From Rhizobium sp. TH2 (GTDB lineage: Bacteria; Pseudomonadota; Alphaproteobacteria; Rhizobiales; Rhizobiaceae), in NCBI RefSeq assembly GCF_024707525.1, contig NZ_CP062231.1, forward strand, positions 2,790,001 through 2,854,000: a DNA stretch of 64,000 nt, written 5' to 3'. Below, piece by piece: positions 1 through 8,856 of this stretch. The notes below the pieces were generated by a model. That model was not told the DNA's origin. It worked only from the letters and a program-made list of their open reading frames with translations, and searched no databases. The number at the start of each line of letters is the position of its first letter. Within the stretch, counting starts at the first letter, position 1. A program made the position numbers and the translations under genes.

Positions 1-886
1 GTTTGCCCGGCGCGACAAACGCGATCGCGCCATTGGCGACACGACCAGGAACACGGTCTGAAATTAGGCTCCGGTACGCAATACCTGATCCGGAGACGGC
101 GGGCTTTTGGCCTCCCGTGAGGAGACAAGTAGCCCACACATCGTTACCGGATCGTTATCGGGGTCGAATTAAGGGGCGATTTAAAATTTTTTTTGGGGCT
201 AGGCCAAAAAAAATGTTGTCGTAATCCGACGACGCACATTGAACAGAAAGTGTCAAAGCTCGGCCATGACAGGTGTTTGGTTTTTTGCCGCAACCCGGTT
301 TTCCGCCGCTTATGCGCTATGAGCACATAGTGCCCTCAACCTATGATACACATTCGTAAAGTGCGTTTACCTGCCAAATGTCATCTATTGCCCACCGATA
401 TGGCATTCGCTCGGCAAGGGGGTGTTGATTTCTCTGAGATAAGCCGTAAGTTCCATTCAGCAACATAAAAGCACGTGGTGACAGGGTTCCACGACGTGCG
501 CGAAAAACAAGAATTGCATCGGGGGTCGGTCGGCTCCCGCCTGGATGAACTTGGACCCGTCAAAGAAAAAAATCAGGGAACGAGCCAAGCTCCGCCAGGC
601 ACCATGACAAGGCCCCGGCACGTATCATGCCATGCGCGCCGGCCATTGGGGAAAACTGGGAAATACGGACGCTTGCAATACTGGATAGTGCTCAATCCGT
701 TCGGGAACGCCGTGGCGTCCCGTCTTCTTGACCCTCCGCTTTGTTATGACCGGCCAGCGCTTAACCACGCCGGCAGCGACACTATTTGTTTTGTTGACGC
801 CGTCCGGGGATCATGAAATCTTCGATTTAAGCTCAGGGGAACAAGCTTGAGCACCGTCTTGACTAGGTAAAAACAGGGAGACTGAA
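1..886. other. Gap without a convincing gene
   Basis: No reading frame here has convincing coding character. A frame open from base 2 to a TGA at 59-61 could be the last 19 codons of a gene that begins before the window, but this is too short to judge. The stretch around 180-380 is poorer in GC than its surroundings and contains an A/T-stem inverted repeat. The final 100 bases should hold the promoter and leader of the downstream ABC transporter operon, whose start is preceded by a clear purine-rich ribosome binding site (AGGGAG at 874-881). Confidence 0.5.
186..214. repeat. A/T-rich perfect inverted repeat
   Basis: An 11-base arm at 186-196 (A, eight T, GG) pairs perfectly with CC, eight A, T at 204-214 around a 7-base loop. 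It could be a bidirectional terminator for whatever precedes the window. The stem is almost wholly A/T, which is weak for a terminator. Confidence 0.35.
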
Positions 887-2485
887 ATGAGTGAATTTGA
901 ACATAAATTGCGCGAAGCCGAACGGCGCGTGCGCAGTGGCCACATGACCCGCCGCGACTTCATGCAGTTCGCCGCTGCGGCAGGTATCGCCATTCCGTTG
1001 GCGTCCACCATGTTCTCGAAGGCCGAGGCGCAGGAACCCAAGAAGGGCGGCACTTTCCGCATCGGCATGGAAGGCGGCTCAGCATCCGACTCGCTCGACC
1101 CGACGACCTATTCCGACTCCGTCATGATCGCGGCATCGCTTTGCATCATGAACAACCTCGTCGAATTCGACGCCGACGGCAACCCAACCGGCGAACTGTT
1201 CGAAACCTGGGACGTCCAGCCGGGCGCGCAGGATTGGGTCTTCAATGTTCGCCAGGGCATCAAGTTCTCGAACGGCAAGACGCTCGACGCCGACGACATC
1301 ATCTACTCGATCGGCCTGCACCGCGGCGACAAGACGAAGTCCCCGGCCAAGGGCAATCTCGAGCAGATCGCCGAAATGAAGGCACTGTCGCCGACCCAGG
1401 TCGGAATCACGCTGAAATCCGGTAACGCCGACTTCCCGGCGATCCTCGGCGACTACCATCTCGTCATCGTTCCCAAGGATCACACCGACTGGGATATGCC
1501 GATCGGCACCGGCGCCTACACGCTCGAAAGCTTCGAGCCGGGCGTTCGCCTCGTCTTCAAGAACCGCGGCGACTACTGGAAGCCCGGCCGTGGCAACTTC
1601 GAAACCGTCGAGATCCTCAACATCCAGGACCCGGCGGCACGCACCGCCGCTCTCCAGTCCGGCCAGGTCGATGCGGTCAACCGTCTCGACGCGCGTACCG
1701 TCGACCTTCTGATGAAGGACCCGAACCTCGCGATCGTCCGCACCAAGGGCACCGGCAACCGTTTTTGCTTCGTGTCCCGCGTCACCATGGATCCCTTCAC
1801 CAACAAGGATCTGCGCCTTGCTCTCAAGTGGGGTATCGACCGCGAGAAGATCATCAAGCAGGTCTATAGCGGTTACGCAACGCCGGGCAATGACCATACG
1901 CTCGACGCGCTGAACCCCTACTACAACACCGAAATGCCGCAGCGTACCTACGATCCGGACAAGGCTGCCTTCCACTTCAAGAAGGCAGGCCTCGCGCCCG
2001 GCACCAAGATCGAACTGCAGACGTCGGAAGGCGCCTGGGGCTCGGCTGTCGATTGCGCCCAGATCTACCAGGAATCGATCAAGGCCGCAGGCATCGACCT
2101 CAGCGTCAACAAGGTCTCCGGCGACGGTTACTGGGACAATGTCTGGCTGAAGGTTCCCTTCTGCGCCGTGTATTGGGGCCGCCGCCTGACCGCCGACGTC
2201 TACTTCACGGAAGTGTTCGGCTCCGGTTCGTCGTGGAACGACTCCGATTGGCGCGTTCCGGAATTCGATGCTCTGGTCGCCGAGGCCCGTATCGAACTCG
2301 ACGATGCAAAGCGCAAGGAAATCTACTTCAAGTGCCAGGAAATGATCGCCGAGGACGGCGGCCAGATCTGCTTTGCGATCACCGACTATCTCGACGGCTA
2401 CTCGCCGAAGGTTGCCGGCGTCAAGCAGCATGCCCGCTACGACCTTGACGACAACCGCGTGGCCGAGAAGGCCTGGTTCGCTTGA
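887..2485 (+). CDS. ABC transporter substrate-binding protein, family 5 (peptide type), Tat-exported
   Basis: The 532-residue protein should capture the substrate in the periplasm for the importer encoded directly downstream. It begins with a twin-arginine signal (MTRRDFMQFAA near residues 20-30), a hydrophobic stretch and a cleavage site around AEAQ-EP at residues 48-51. The following sequence matches the DppA/OppA-like fold in length and in motifs such as GTGAYTLESFEPG and the LRLALKWGIDREKI segment. Family 5 proteins carry di- and oligopeptides but also opines, nickel complexes and glycosides, so the ligand cannot be named. Tat export suggests it folds before secretion. The start has an AGGGAG site 7 bases upstream. 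Confidence 0.93.
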   Translation: MSEFEHKLREAERRVRSGHMTRRDFMQFAAAAGIAIPLASTMFSKAEAQEPKKGGTFRIGMEGGSASDSLDPTTYSDSVMIAASLCIMNNLVEFDADGNPTGELFETWDVQPGAQDWVFNVRQGIKFSNGKTLDADDIIYSIGLHRGDKTKSPAKGNLEQIAEMKALSPTQVGITLKSGNADFPAILGDYHLVIVPKDHTDWDMPIGTGAYTLESFEPGVRLVFKNRGDYWKPGRGNFETVEILNIQDPAARTAALQSGQVDAVNRLDARTVDLLMKDPNLAIVRTKGTGNRFCFVSRVTMDPFTNKDLRLALKWGIDREKIIKQVYSGYATPGNDHTLDALNPYYNTEMPQRTYDPDKAAFHFKKAGLAPGTKIELQTSEGAWGSAVDCAQIYQESIKAAGIDLSVNKVSGDGYWDNVWLKVPFCAVYWGRRLTADVYFTEVFGSGSSWNDSDWRVPEFDALVAEARIELDDAKRKEIYFKCQEMIAEDGGQICFAITDYLDGYSPKVAGVKQHARYDLDDNRVAEKAWFA

Positions 2486-2498
2486 TAGCTTGAAACAG

Positions 2499-2524
2499 GG
2501 ACAGGCCGGTTCGCCGGCCTGTCC
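2499..2524 (+). promoter_or_regulatory. UUCG-capped hairpin between binding protein and permease genes
   Basis: A perfect 11-bp stem (GGACAGGCCGG / CCGGCCTGTCC) is closed by a TTCG tetraloop, 14 bases after the stop of the binding protein gene. There is no T tract. Such hairpins commonly protect the 3' end of the highly expressed binding-protein message while allowing partial read-through into the membrane genes. Confidence 0.7.
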
Positions 2525-2634
2525 TGCCATGAGCCTGCCGGCGGCAATCGATGGGGATGACAGAACTCGACCCGCCAGACAGACTTCGAGGCGATTGGTG
2601 CAAAGACCCGACAATAAAAATAGGGGACGGCTCG

Positions 2635-3582
2635 ATGCTGCGTCTGCTGGTATCCCGGATCATTCTGGGATTGTTAACTCTCATTGCGGTGAGCATACTT
2701 ATCTTCGCCGCCACTGAAATCCTGCCAGGTGACGTGGCAAGTGCGGTTCTCGGTCAGGGTGCAACCCCTGAAACGCTTGCCGCCTTCCGCTTGGAACTCG
2801 GTCTCGACCGTCCAGCCTATCTCCGGTATTTCGATTGGGCCTGGGGCGTGCTGCATGGCGACCTCGGCGTGGCGCTGACCAACAAGCGCGACATCCTGAA
2901 ATCGATCACCCCGCGTTTCCAGAACACGCTGTTCCTTGCCGGCTTTGCCGCGATAATCGCCGTGCCGCTTGCGGTCGGCCTCGGCATTCTCGCCGCGATC
3001 AACGAAGGCAAGTGGCCCGACAAGCTCGCCAATATCCTGTCGCTGGCGGCGATCTCGGTACCGGAATTCTTCATTGCCTACCTGCTGATCCTGTTGTTTG
3101 CCGTCAAGCTTGCATGGTTCCCCTCGCTGGCAACGGTCTACAACACGATGGGCTTCACCGAGCGGCTCTATGTAGCCACCCTCCCCGCGGTCACCCTGAC
3201 CTTGCTGGTCACGGCCCATATGTTGCGCATGACGCGATCCTCCGTGCTCTCGATCATGTCCCAGCCCTATATCGAAATGGCCTTCCTCAAGGGCTTGCCG
3301 CGTTCGCGCGTCATCGTCCATCACGCGCTGCCCAATGCCGCGGCCCCGATCGTCGCCGTCATCGCGCTCAACCTCGCCTATCTCATCGTCGGCGTCGTGG
3401 TCATCGAGGTGGTGTTCGTCTATCCCGGCATCGGCCAGTTCATGATCGATGGCGTGACCAAGCGCGACCTGCCCGTTGTTCAGGCCTGCGGCCTGGTCTT
3501 CGCCTCCGCCTTCATCATCCTCAACACCATCGCGGACATATTGAGTATCCTTGTCAATCCGCGACTGCGCAGACCGAAGTGA
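2635..3582 (+). CDS. ABC transporter permease, DppB/OppB type
   Basis: This 315-residue inner-membrane permease has the usual six-helix layout. The first helix is at residues 5-27, and the cytoplasmic EAA-type loop lies near MAFLKGLPRSRVIVHHALPN, where it would contact the ATPase. I chose the ATG at 2635 because the protein then begins with MLRLLVSRI directly before the first helix, as is typical of DppB proteins. An in-frame ATG 28 codons upstream gives a non-family extension. It forms the channel with the next gene, 13 bases downstream. Confidence 0.92.
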   Translation: MLRLLVSRIILGLLTLIAVSILIFAATEILPGDVASAVLGQGATPETLAAFRLELGLDRPAYLRYFDWAWGVLHGDLGVALTNKRDILKSITPRFQNTLFLAGFAAIIAVPLAVGLGILAAINEGKWPDKLANILSLAAISVPEFFIAYLLILLFAVKLAWFPSLATVYNTMGFTERLYVATLPAVTLTLLVTAHMLRMTRSSVLSIMSQPYIEMAFLKGLPRSRVIVHHALPNAAAPIVAVIALNLAYLIVGVVVIEVVFVYPGIGQFMIDGVTKRDLPVVQACGLVFASAFIILNTIADILSILVNPRLRRPK

Positions 3583-3595
3583 GGGGCAGATCGAG

Positions 3596-4429
3596 ATGAA
3601 GATTTTCGGACGCAAACCAACGTTTACCGCCTGGATTGGCATCGTCATCATCGCGATATTCATTGTCATCGCGATCTTCGCACCCTGGCTCGCCCCTTAT
3701 GGCGAAGCCGAAACCGTCGGCGACACATGGGCACCGGCTTCGGCCCAGTTCTGGCTCGGCACCGACAATATCGGCCGCGACATGCTCTCGCGCCTTATGT
3801 ATGGCGCCCGCATGACCATCGGCGTCGCACTGATGACGACGATCCTGTCCTTCCTCATCGGAACCGTCGCCGGCCTGTTCGCCTCGATCGGCGGACCGGT
3901 GATCGACCAGATCATGTCGCGCTTCGTCGACATCATGCTGTCGATCCCGCAACTGGTCTTCGCGCTGATCATCCTGTCGATGTTCGGCTCCTCGATCCCG
4001 ACGCTGGTGCTGACCATCGCCATCCTCGACTCGACCCGCGTCTTCCGCCTGGCGCGCGCCGTCTCGATGAACATCGTCGTGCTCGAATATGTCGAAGCCG
4101 CACGCCTGCGCGGCGAAGGCAACTGGTATATCATGCGCCGGGAGATCCTGCCGAACATGCTGCCGCCGATGATCTCGGAATTCGGCCTCAGGTTCTGCTT
4201 CAACTTCCTGTTTGTGGCGGGCCTGTCCTTCCTCGGCCTCGGCATCCAGCCGCCGTTCGCGGACTGGGGTGGCATGGTGCGCGAGAGCGGGCGAGCCATC
4301 TCCTTCGGCCTTGCGGCTCCGCTCTGGCCGGCGATGATGATCGCCCTCATGACCATCGGCGTGAACCTCGTCGTCGACTGGATCCTGTCCATCAATGCCC
4401 GTCCGTCGGGCGCATCGGCGGAGATGTAA
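3596..4429 (+). CDS. ABC transporter permease, DppC/OppC type
   Basis: The 277-residue second permease has an N-terminal helix (residues 10-32), the OppC-type segment around WLGTDNIGRDMLSRLMYGAR, and an EAA loop at YVEAARLRGEGNWYIMRREI. It pairs with the upstream DppB-type subunit. The start at 3596 follows GGGGCAG and places the first helix correctly. An ATG 15 codons earlier overlaps the previous gene and adds residues unlike the family. The ATPase gene starts 5 bases after its stop, so translation is probably coupled. Confidence 0.92.
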   Translation: MKIFGRKPTFTAWIGIVIIAIFIVIAIFAPWLAPYGEAETVGDTWAPASAQFWLGTDNIGRDMLSRLMYGARMTIGVALMTTILSFLIGTVAGLFASIGGPVIDQIMSRFVDIMLSIPQLVFALIILSMFGSSIPTLVLTIAILDSTRVFRLARAVSMNIVVLEYVEAARLRGEGNWYIMRREILPNMLPPMISEFGLRFCFNFLFVAGLSFLGLGIQPPFADWGGMVRESGRAISFGLAAPLWPAMMIALMTIGVNLVVDWILSINARPSGASAEM

Positions 4430-4434
4430 GAGAC

Positions 4435-6042
4435 ATGGCTGACTCCATACTGAAGCTCGTCGACCTCAGGGTCGAGACCGTCAACGGCCTTGTCCTCGTC
4501 GACAACGTCTCGCTCGAACTCAAGCGCGGCGAAGTCGTCGGCCTGATCGGCGAATCCGGTGCGGGCAAGTCCACCATCGGGCTCTCCTCGATGGTCTATG
4601 CACGCGCCGGCTGCCGCATCACCGGCGGCCGCGTCGAGATCGACGGCGTGAACGTCCGCGATCTTTCGCCCGATGGCCGCCGCGACATGCGCGGCCAGCG
4701 CATCGCCTATATCGCGCAATCCGCAGCCGCCTCCTTCAATCCGGCCCACACGATCATGCAGCAGGTCTGCGAAATGCCGATCGAGCATGGCCTGATGAAG
4801 AAGGACGAAGCGGAAAAGGCCGCCGTCGAGCTGTTCCGCTCGCTCGGCCTGCCCAACCCCGAAACCTTCGGCGACCGCTACCCGCATCAGGTCTCCGGCG
4901 GCCAGCTGCAGCGCGCCATGACGGCGATGGCGATCTCCTGCCGGCCCGACATCCTGGTGTTCGACGAGCCGACCACCGCGCTCGACGTGACGACCCAGAT
5001 CGAAGTCCTCGCACTGATCAAGCGGCTGATCCAGGAACTCAACACCGCGGCGCTCTACATCACCCATGACCTCGCCGTCGTCGCCCAGGTGACCGACCGC
5101 ATCATGGTGCTGCGCGGCGGCAAGATGATCGAGCTCGACACGACCGAGAATATCCTCAACAAGCCGGAAAACGCCTATACCCAGGCGCTGGTCTCCGAAC
5201 GCAAGGCCGCCGATCACTTCGGCGACATCATCGAGGACAATCGCGGCGAGACCGTGCTCAAGGTCGACAATGTCGTCGGCATGTACGGCGATTTCACCGT
5301 GCTGAAGAACGTGTCGATCAACGTGGCCAAGGGCGAAACGGTCGCCGTCGTCGGCGAGTCCGGTTCGGGCAAGAGTTCGCTCGCGCGCCTCGTCGTCGGA
5401 CTCCTGCCGAGGGCTTCGGGTTCGGTCAAGTTCGACGGCAAGGAATTGTCGACGAGGACCAAGGATCGTACCAAGGACGACCTGCGCAAGATCCAGCTCA
5501 TCTACCAGCTGCCCGACGTGGCGCTCAATCCGCGCCAGACGATCGGCGAGATCATCGGCCGGCCCTACGCCTTCTATTTCAACAAGTCGCAGGCGGAAGT
5601 GAATGCTCGCGTGGCCGAGCTTCTGCGCCAGGTCGGACTGCCGGAGGATTATGCCGGACGCCTGTCGACCGCGCTTTCGGGTGGTCAGAAGCAGCGCATC
5701 TGCATCGCGCGTGCGCTGGCCGCCAATCCGGAACTGATCATCTGCGACGAGCCAACATCGGCGCTCGACCAACTGGTCGCCGAGGATATCCTCAAGCTCC
5801 TGAAGAAGCTGCAGGACGACCTCGGCCTCGCCTATCTGTTCATCACCCACGACCTCGGCATCGTCCGCCGCATCGCCCACCGCACGGCGGTCATGCTGCG
5901 CGGCGAAGTGGTGGCTGAAGGCCCGACCGAACAGATCTTCAGCCCACCTTTCCACCCCTATACGGAAAAGCTGATTTCCTCGGTTCCGGAAATGCGCACC
6001 GACTGGCTCACCGACGTGCTGGCCAAGCGCAAGATCGTGTGA
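4435..6042 (+). CDS. Double-domain ABC transporter ATPase (DppDF type)
   Basis: The 535-residue protein contains two complete nucleotide-binding domains, so one polypeptide powers the importer. Domain 1 has Walker A GESGAGKST, signature VSGGQLQRAM and Walker B ILVFDEPTTALD. Domain 2 has GESGSGKSS, LSGGQKQRI and LIICDEPTSALD. Each half ends with the peptide-importer type C-terminal stretch (NAYTQAL, HPYTEKL). The start at 4435 follows AGAGAC within the end of the permease gene. All catalytic motifs look intact. A hairpin terminator follows 25 bases after the stop, which closes the four-gene operon. Confidence 0.95.
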   Translation: MADSILKLVDLRVETVNGLVLVDNVSLELKRGEVVGLIGESGAGKSTIGLSSMVYARAGCRITGGRVEIDGVNVRDLSPDGRRDMRGQRIAYIAQSAAASFNPAHTIMQQVCEMPIEHGLMKKDEAEKAAVELFRSLGLPNPETFGDRYPHQVSGGQLQRAMTAMAISCRPDILVFDEPTTALDVTTQIEVLALIKRLIQELNTAALYITHDLAVVAQVTDRIMVLRGGKMIELDTTENILNKPENAYTQALVSERKAADHFGDIIEDNRGETVLKVDNVVGMYGDFTVLKNVSINVAKGETVAVVGESGSGKSSLARLVVGLLPRASGSVKFDGKELSTRTKDRTKDDLRKIQLIYQLPDVALNPRQTIGEIIGRPYAFYFNKSQAEVNARVAELLRQVGLPEDYAGRLSTALSGGQKQRICIARALAANPELIICDEPTSALDQLVAEDILKLLKKLQDDLGLAYLFITHDLGIVRRIAHRTAVMLRGEVVAEGPTEQIFSPPFHPYTEKLISSVPEMRTDWLTDVLAKRKIV

Positions 6043-6066
6043 GGTCGAAGCAATATCGAACATCGG

Positions 6067-6093
6067 AGCCGCGCTATTCGCGCGGCTTTTTTG
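6067..6093 (+). terminator. Rho-independent terminator of the ABC transporter operon
   Basis: An 8-bp stem AGCCGCGC / GCGCGGCT with a TATTC loop is followed by six T. It lies 25 bases after the ATPase stop and ends 19 bases before the next start. Confidence 0.88.
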
Positions 6094-6111
6094 TTGTGCT
6101 AAGCTTCTCCC

Positions 6112-6459
6112 ATGACTTTCGAAGACCTGACCAAAATCCTGCTCACCTGGCCGCTGGTCGAGGCCTCGACCTCCTACGGCACGCCCTCCTTCAAGGTGAA
6201 GGGCAAGCTGCTCACGCGGCTCCGCGAGGACGGTGATTCCCTGCTCATCAAGGGCGTGGAACCCGACGAGCGCGACATGCTATGCGAAGCCTTTCCCGAT
6301 CTCTATTACTTCACCGACCACTACCGCGACTATCCGATGGTGCTGATCCGCCTCTCCCGCGCCGATGCCGAGACCGTCACCGGCATGCTCGACCGCACCT
6401 ATCAGGCGCTGCTGCCTAAGAAGCGCGGGGCACGGCTTGACACCCCTCGCCCGGCCTGA
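6112..6459 (+). CDS. MmcQ/YjbR family protein
   Basis: A 115-residue protein of the MmcQ/YjbR (CyaY-like fold) family. Indicative segments are the N-terminal TFEDLTKILLTWPLVEAS, the central GTPSFKVKGKLLTRL and YFTDHYRDYPMVLIRL. Members are often labelled DNA-binding, but no cellular role is established. It lies between the ABC operon terminator and an aldo/keto reductase gene 33 bases downstream, with which it may be cotranscribed. Confidence 0.85.
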   Translation: MTFEDLTKILLTWPLVEASTSYGTPSFKVKGKLLTRLREDGDSLLIKGVEPDERDMLCEAFPDLYYFTDHYRDYPMVLIRLSRADAETVTGMLDRTYQALLPKKRGARLDTPRPA

Positions 6460-6492
6460 AAAGTTCCGCGCGAAAAGACAGGAGCCAAGATC

Positions 6493-7479
6493 ATGAAATC
6501 AAGACAGTTCAGCCGCACCCCCTGGTCGGTATCCGAAATCGGCTTCGGCGCCTGGGCCATCGGCGGTTCCTGGGGCGATGTCAGCGAGACCGATGCCAAG
6601 GGCGCCGTGCACGCCGCACTCGACGCCGGCATGACCTTCATCGACACCGCCGACGTCTATGGCGACGGCCGCTCCGAGCGCATCATCCGCGATGTGTTGA
6701 AGGAGCGCGGTGGCACCCGCCCGATGGTCGCCACCAAGGCCGGCCGCCGCCTGCCCAAGCAGGTCGTCGAGGGCTATACGAAGGAAAATCTCGAAGACTG
6801 GATCGACCGTTCGCTGACCAATCTCGGCGTCGATGCGCTCGACCTCGTCCAGCTCCATTGCCCGGCGAACGACGTCTATTACCGCCCCGGCATTTTCGAA
6901 ATCCTCGAAGGCTTCGTCGCCAAGGGCAAGATCAAATTCTATGGCGTCTCGGTCGAGAAGGTCGAGGAAGGCCTCAAGGCACTCGAATATCCCAACCTCG
7001 TCTCGGTGCAGGTCATCTACAACATCTTCCGGCAGCGCCCCGCCGACCTGTTCTTCCAGCAGGCCAAGGCGAAGAACGTAGCGACCATCATCCGCGTGCC
7101 GCTTTCCTCGGGCATGCTGACCGGCAAGATGAAGGCCGACAGCCAGTTCGCCAAGGACGACCACCGCGCCTTCAACCGCAACGGCGAAGCTTTCGACATG
7201 GGCGAGACCTTCTCGGGCGTGCCCTACGAGACCGGCCTCGAAGCCGTCGAACGACTCCGCCCGCTGGTCCCCGGTGGTGCCACGATGGCGCAATTCGCGC
7301 TCCGCTGGATCCTGATGCAGGACGCCGTCACCGTCATCATCCCCGGCGCCAAGAACAAGCAACAGGCCGAGGACAATGCGGCATCATCTGATCTGGCTCC
7401 CCTGCCGGCCGATGTGATGGCCGAGGTGCGGAAGGTCTACGAGGAGCTGATTAAGGTGCATGTGCATCAACGGTGGTGA
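6493..7479 (+). CDS. Aldo/keto reductase
   Basis: The 328-residue protein is an NADPH-dependent aldo/keto reductase of the type found in many soil bacteria. The expected catalytic tetrad is visible: Asp and Tyr in FIDTADVYGDG (residues 50-60), Lys in VATKAG and His in VQLHCP. The cofactor-binding C-terminal part (VTVIIPGAKNKQQAEDN) is present. Substrate unknown; likely sugars or aldehydes. An AGGAGCC ribosome site precedes the ATG. It is followed by an intergenic palindromic repeat. Confidence 0.92.
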   Translation: MKSRQFSRTPWSVSEIGFGAWAIGGSWGDVSETDAKGAVHAALDAGMTFIDTADVYGDGRSERIIRDVLKERGGTRPMVATKAGRRLPKQVVEGYTKENLEDWIDRSLTNLGVDALDLVQLHCPANDVYYRPGIFEILEGFVAKGKIKFYGVSVEKVEEGLKALEYPNLVSVQVIYNIFRQRPADLFFQQAKAKNVATIIRVPLSSGMLTGKMKADSQFAKDDHRAFNRNGEAFDMGETFSGVPYETGLEAVERLRPLVPGGATMAQFALRWILMQDAVTVIIPGAKNKQQAEDNAASSDLAPLPADVMAEVRKVYEELIKVHVHQRW

Positions 7480-7493
7480 GATGCACGGGGTTG

Positions 7494-7722
7494 CTTCACC
7501 CCTCACCAACTTCGGCCATGCGATCGGCTTCGCCTCTCGCGGCCTTCGTATCCTCTCCCACAAGGGGAGAGGTAAACTCACGGCGCCGATGCGCCTTTTC
7601 CGCGACGTCGAATTTGTGGCGAGGACGGTGCCGCGAATCTACCTCTCCCCTTGTGGGAGAGGATAGCAAGTCCGCGTGAGCCAAAGGCGAAGGCATGGAC
7701 GCGCTTGGTGAGGGGTTCAGCC
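7494..7722. repeat. Rhizobial-type intergenic palindromic repeat
   Basis: Two nested inverted arms are visible. The inner pair is TATCCTCTCCCACAAGG... at 7549-7574, itself palindromic around CAAGGGG, and its reverse complement at 7641-7666. The outer pair is CACCCCTCACCAA near 7497 and TTGGTGAGGGGTT near 7706. The whole can fold into one large cruciform or RNA hairpin. A similar unit (CTTCTCCCC...) occurs at 62107-62230. These resemble RIME/REP-like elements scattered in rhizobial genomes. Confidence 0.75.
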
Positions 7723-7798
7723 AAGCGTGCAACTGTTCCTGCCATCACCATAAATCCGTGCTAACCTCTCGTCAGACAACCAAAGTCGCGAGGTTCAC

Positions 7799-8524
7799 AT
7801 GACCTATGAACTCTACTACTGGGACGGCATGCAGGGTCGCGGCGAGTTCGTCCGGCTGGCGCTGGAGGATGCCGGCGCCGCTTACATCGACGTCGCGCGA
7901 GAACCCGATCGCGGCACCAGAGAAATGATCAAGCTCATGAAGAGCACATCGGAGCCGCACATCCCCTTCGCCCCGCCGTTCCTGAAAGATGGCGACCTGA
8001 TCGTCTCGCACGTGGCCAATATCCTCTTCTACCTCGGCCCGAAGCTCGGGCTGGCGCCTGCGGGCGAGCCGCTCCGCTGGTTTGCCAACGGCCTGCAACT
8101 TACCATCACGGATTTCGTCGCCGAGGCGCACGACACACACCATCCGATCGCAATATCCAAGTATTTCGAGGAACAGAAGCCGGAAGCCGAAGCCCGCACA
8201 TCGGAATTCCTCCAGAACCGCGTCCCCAAATTCCTCGGCTATTTCGAACGCGTCTTGCAGCAGAACCCTGATGGCAGCGGCCATGTTGTCGGCAATCGCA
8301 TTACCTATGTCGATCTTTCCCTGTTCCAGGTGATGGAAGGACTTAGCTACGCCTTCCCCAAGGCCATGAAGCACTATGCCGGGCACTATCCCGGCCTCGA
8401 AAGGCTTTGGGAGAAGGTAAGAGGCCGGCCTAACATCGCGGACTATCTCGCTTCGCCACGCCGGGCCGCCTTCAACGAGCATTGCGTTTTCCGCCATTAT
8501 CCCGAACTCGACATCGCGCTATAA
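7799..8524 (+). CDS. Glutathione S-transferase family protein
   Basis: The 241-residue protein has a thioredoxin-like N-terminal domain beginning TYELYYWDGMQGRGEFVRLAL. The Tyr near residue 6-7 and the GRGE turn are typical of alpha/mu/sigma-like GSTs, where Tyr activates glutathione. A helical C-terminal domain follows, with ITYVDLSLFQVMEGL as the usual N-capping box region. It probably conjugates or reduces electrophiles in the cytoplasm. The acylphosphatase gene lies 28 bases downstream, so the two may share a transcript. Confidence 0.87.
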   Translation: MTYELYYWDGMQGRGEFVRLALEDAGAAYIDVAREPDRGTREMIKLMKSTSEPHIPFAPPFLKDGDLIVSHVANILFYLGPKLGLAPAGEPLRWFANGLQLTITDFVAEAHDTHHPIAISKYFEEQKPEAEARTSEFLQNRVPKFLGYFERVLQQNPDGSGHVVGNRITYVDLSLFQVMEGLSYAFPKAMKHYAGHYPGLERLWEKVRGRPNIADYLASPRRAAFNEHCVFRHYPELDIAL

Positions 8525-8552
8525 TCGCGTTCCGCTCCCTGGAGACGAGGTC

Positions 8553-8837
8553 ATGGCCGCCCAGCAGCAAGCTTTTCAAGTCCGCATCACAGGTCGCGTG
8601 CAAGGCGTCGGCTTCCGTGACTGGACCGCCCGCGAGGCCAGGCTGCTCGGGCTGGCTGGATGGGTGCGCAACGAGCGGGACGGCAGCGTCACCGCCTTGT
8701 TCGTCGGCCCCGAGGATGCAGTCGCCGCCATGATCGAACGCCTATGGAAAGGCCCAAGGCTCGCATCGGTGTCCGACGTGACGTCGCAAGTCGCCTCCAT
8801 TGCGGAAATGCCGGCCGGCTTCCGCATTACCGACTGA
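8553..8837 (+). CDS. Acylphosphatase
   Basis: A 94-residue enzyme that hydrolyses the carboxyl-phosphate bond of acyl phosphates. The signature VQGVGFRDW (catalytic Arg near residue 23) and the GWVRNERDGSV strand (catalytic Asn near 41) are intact, and the length is normal. It is preceded by GGAGACGAGG. It faces the minus-strand EF-G-like gene tail to tail, with 19 bases between the stops. Confidence 0.93.
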   Translation: MAAQQQAFQVRITGRVQGVGFRDWTAREARLLGLAGWVRNERDGSVTALFVGPEDAVAAMIERLWKGPRLASVSDVTSQVASIAEMPAGFRITD

Positions 8838-8856
8838 ATATGGCCAAATGACCCCT

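Noticed and set aside
475..816. 113-codon frame upstream of the binding protein
   Set aside because: No ribosome site, irregular codon use and no recognisable domain.
3697..6063. Very long minus-strand frame opposite the ABC transporter genes
   Set aside because: It mirrors the codon bias of the intact plus-strand permease and ATPase genes, has no family motif, and is a GC-rich shadow.
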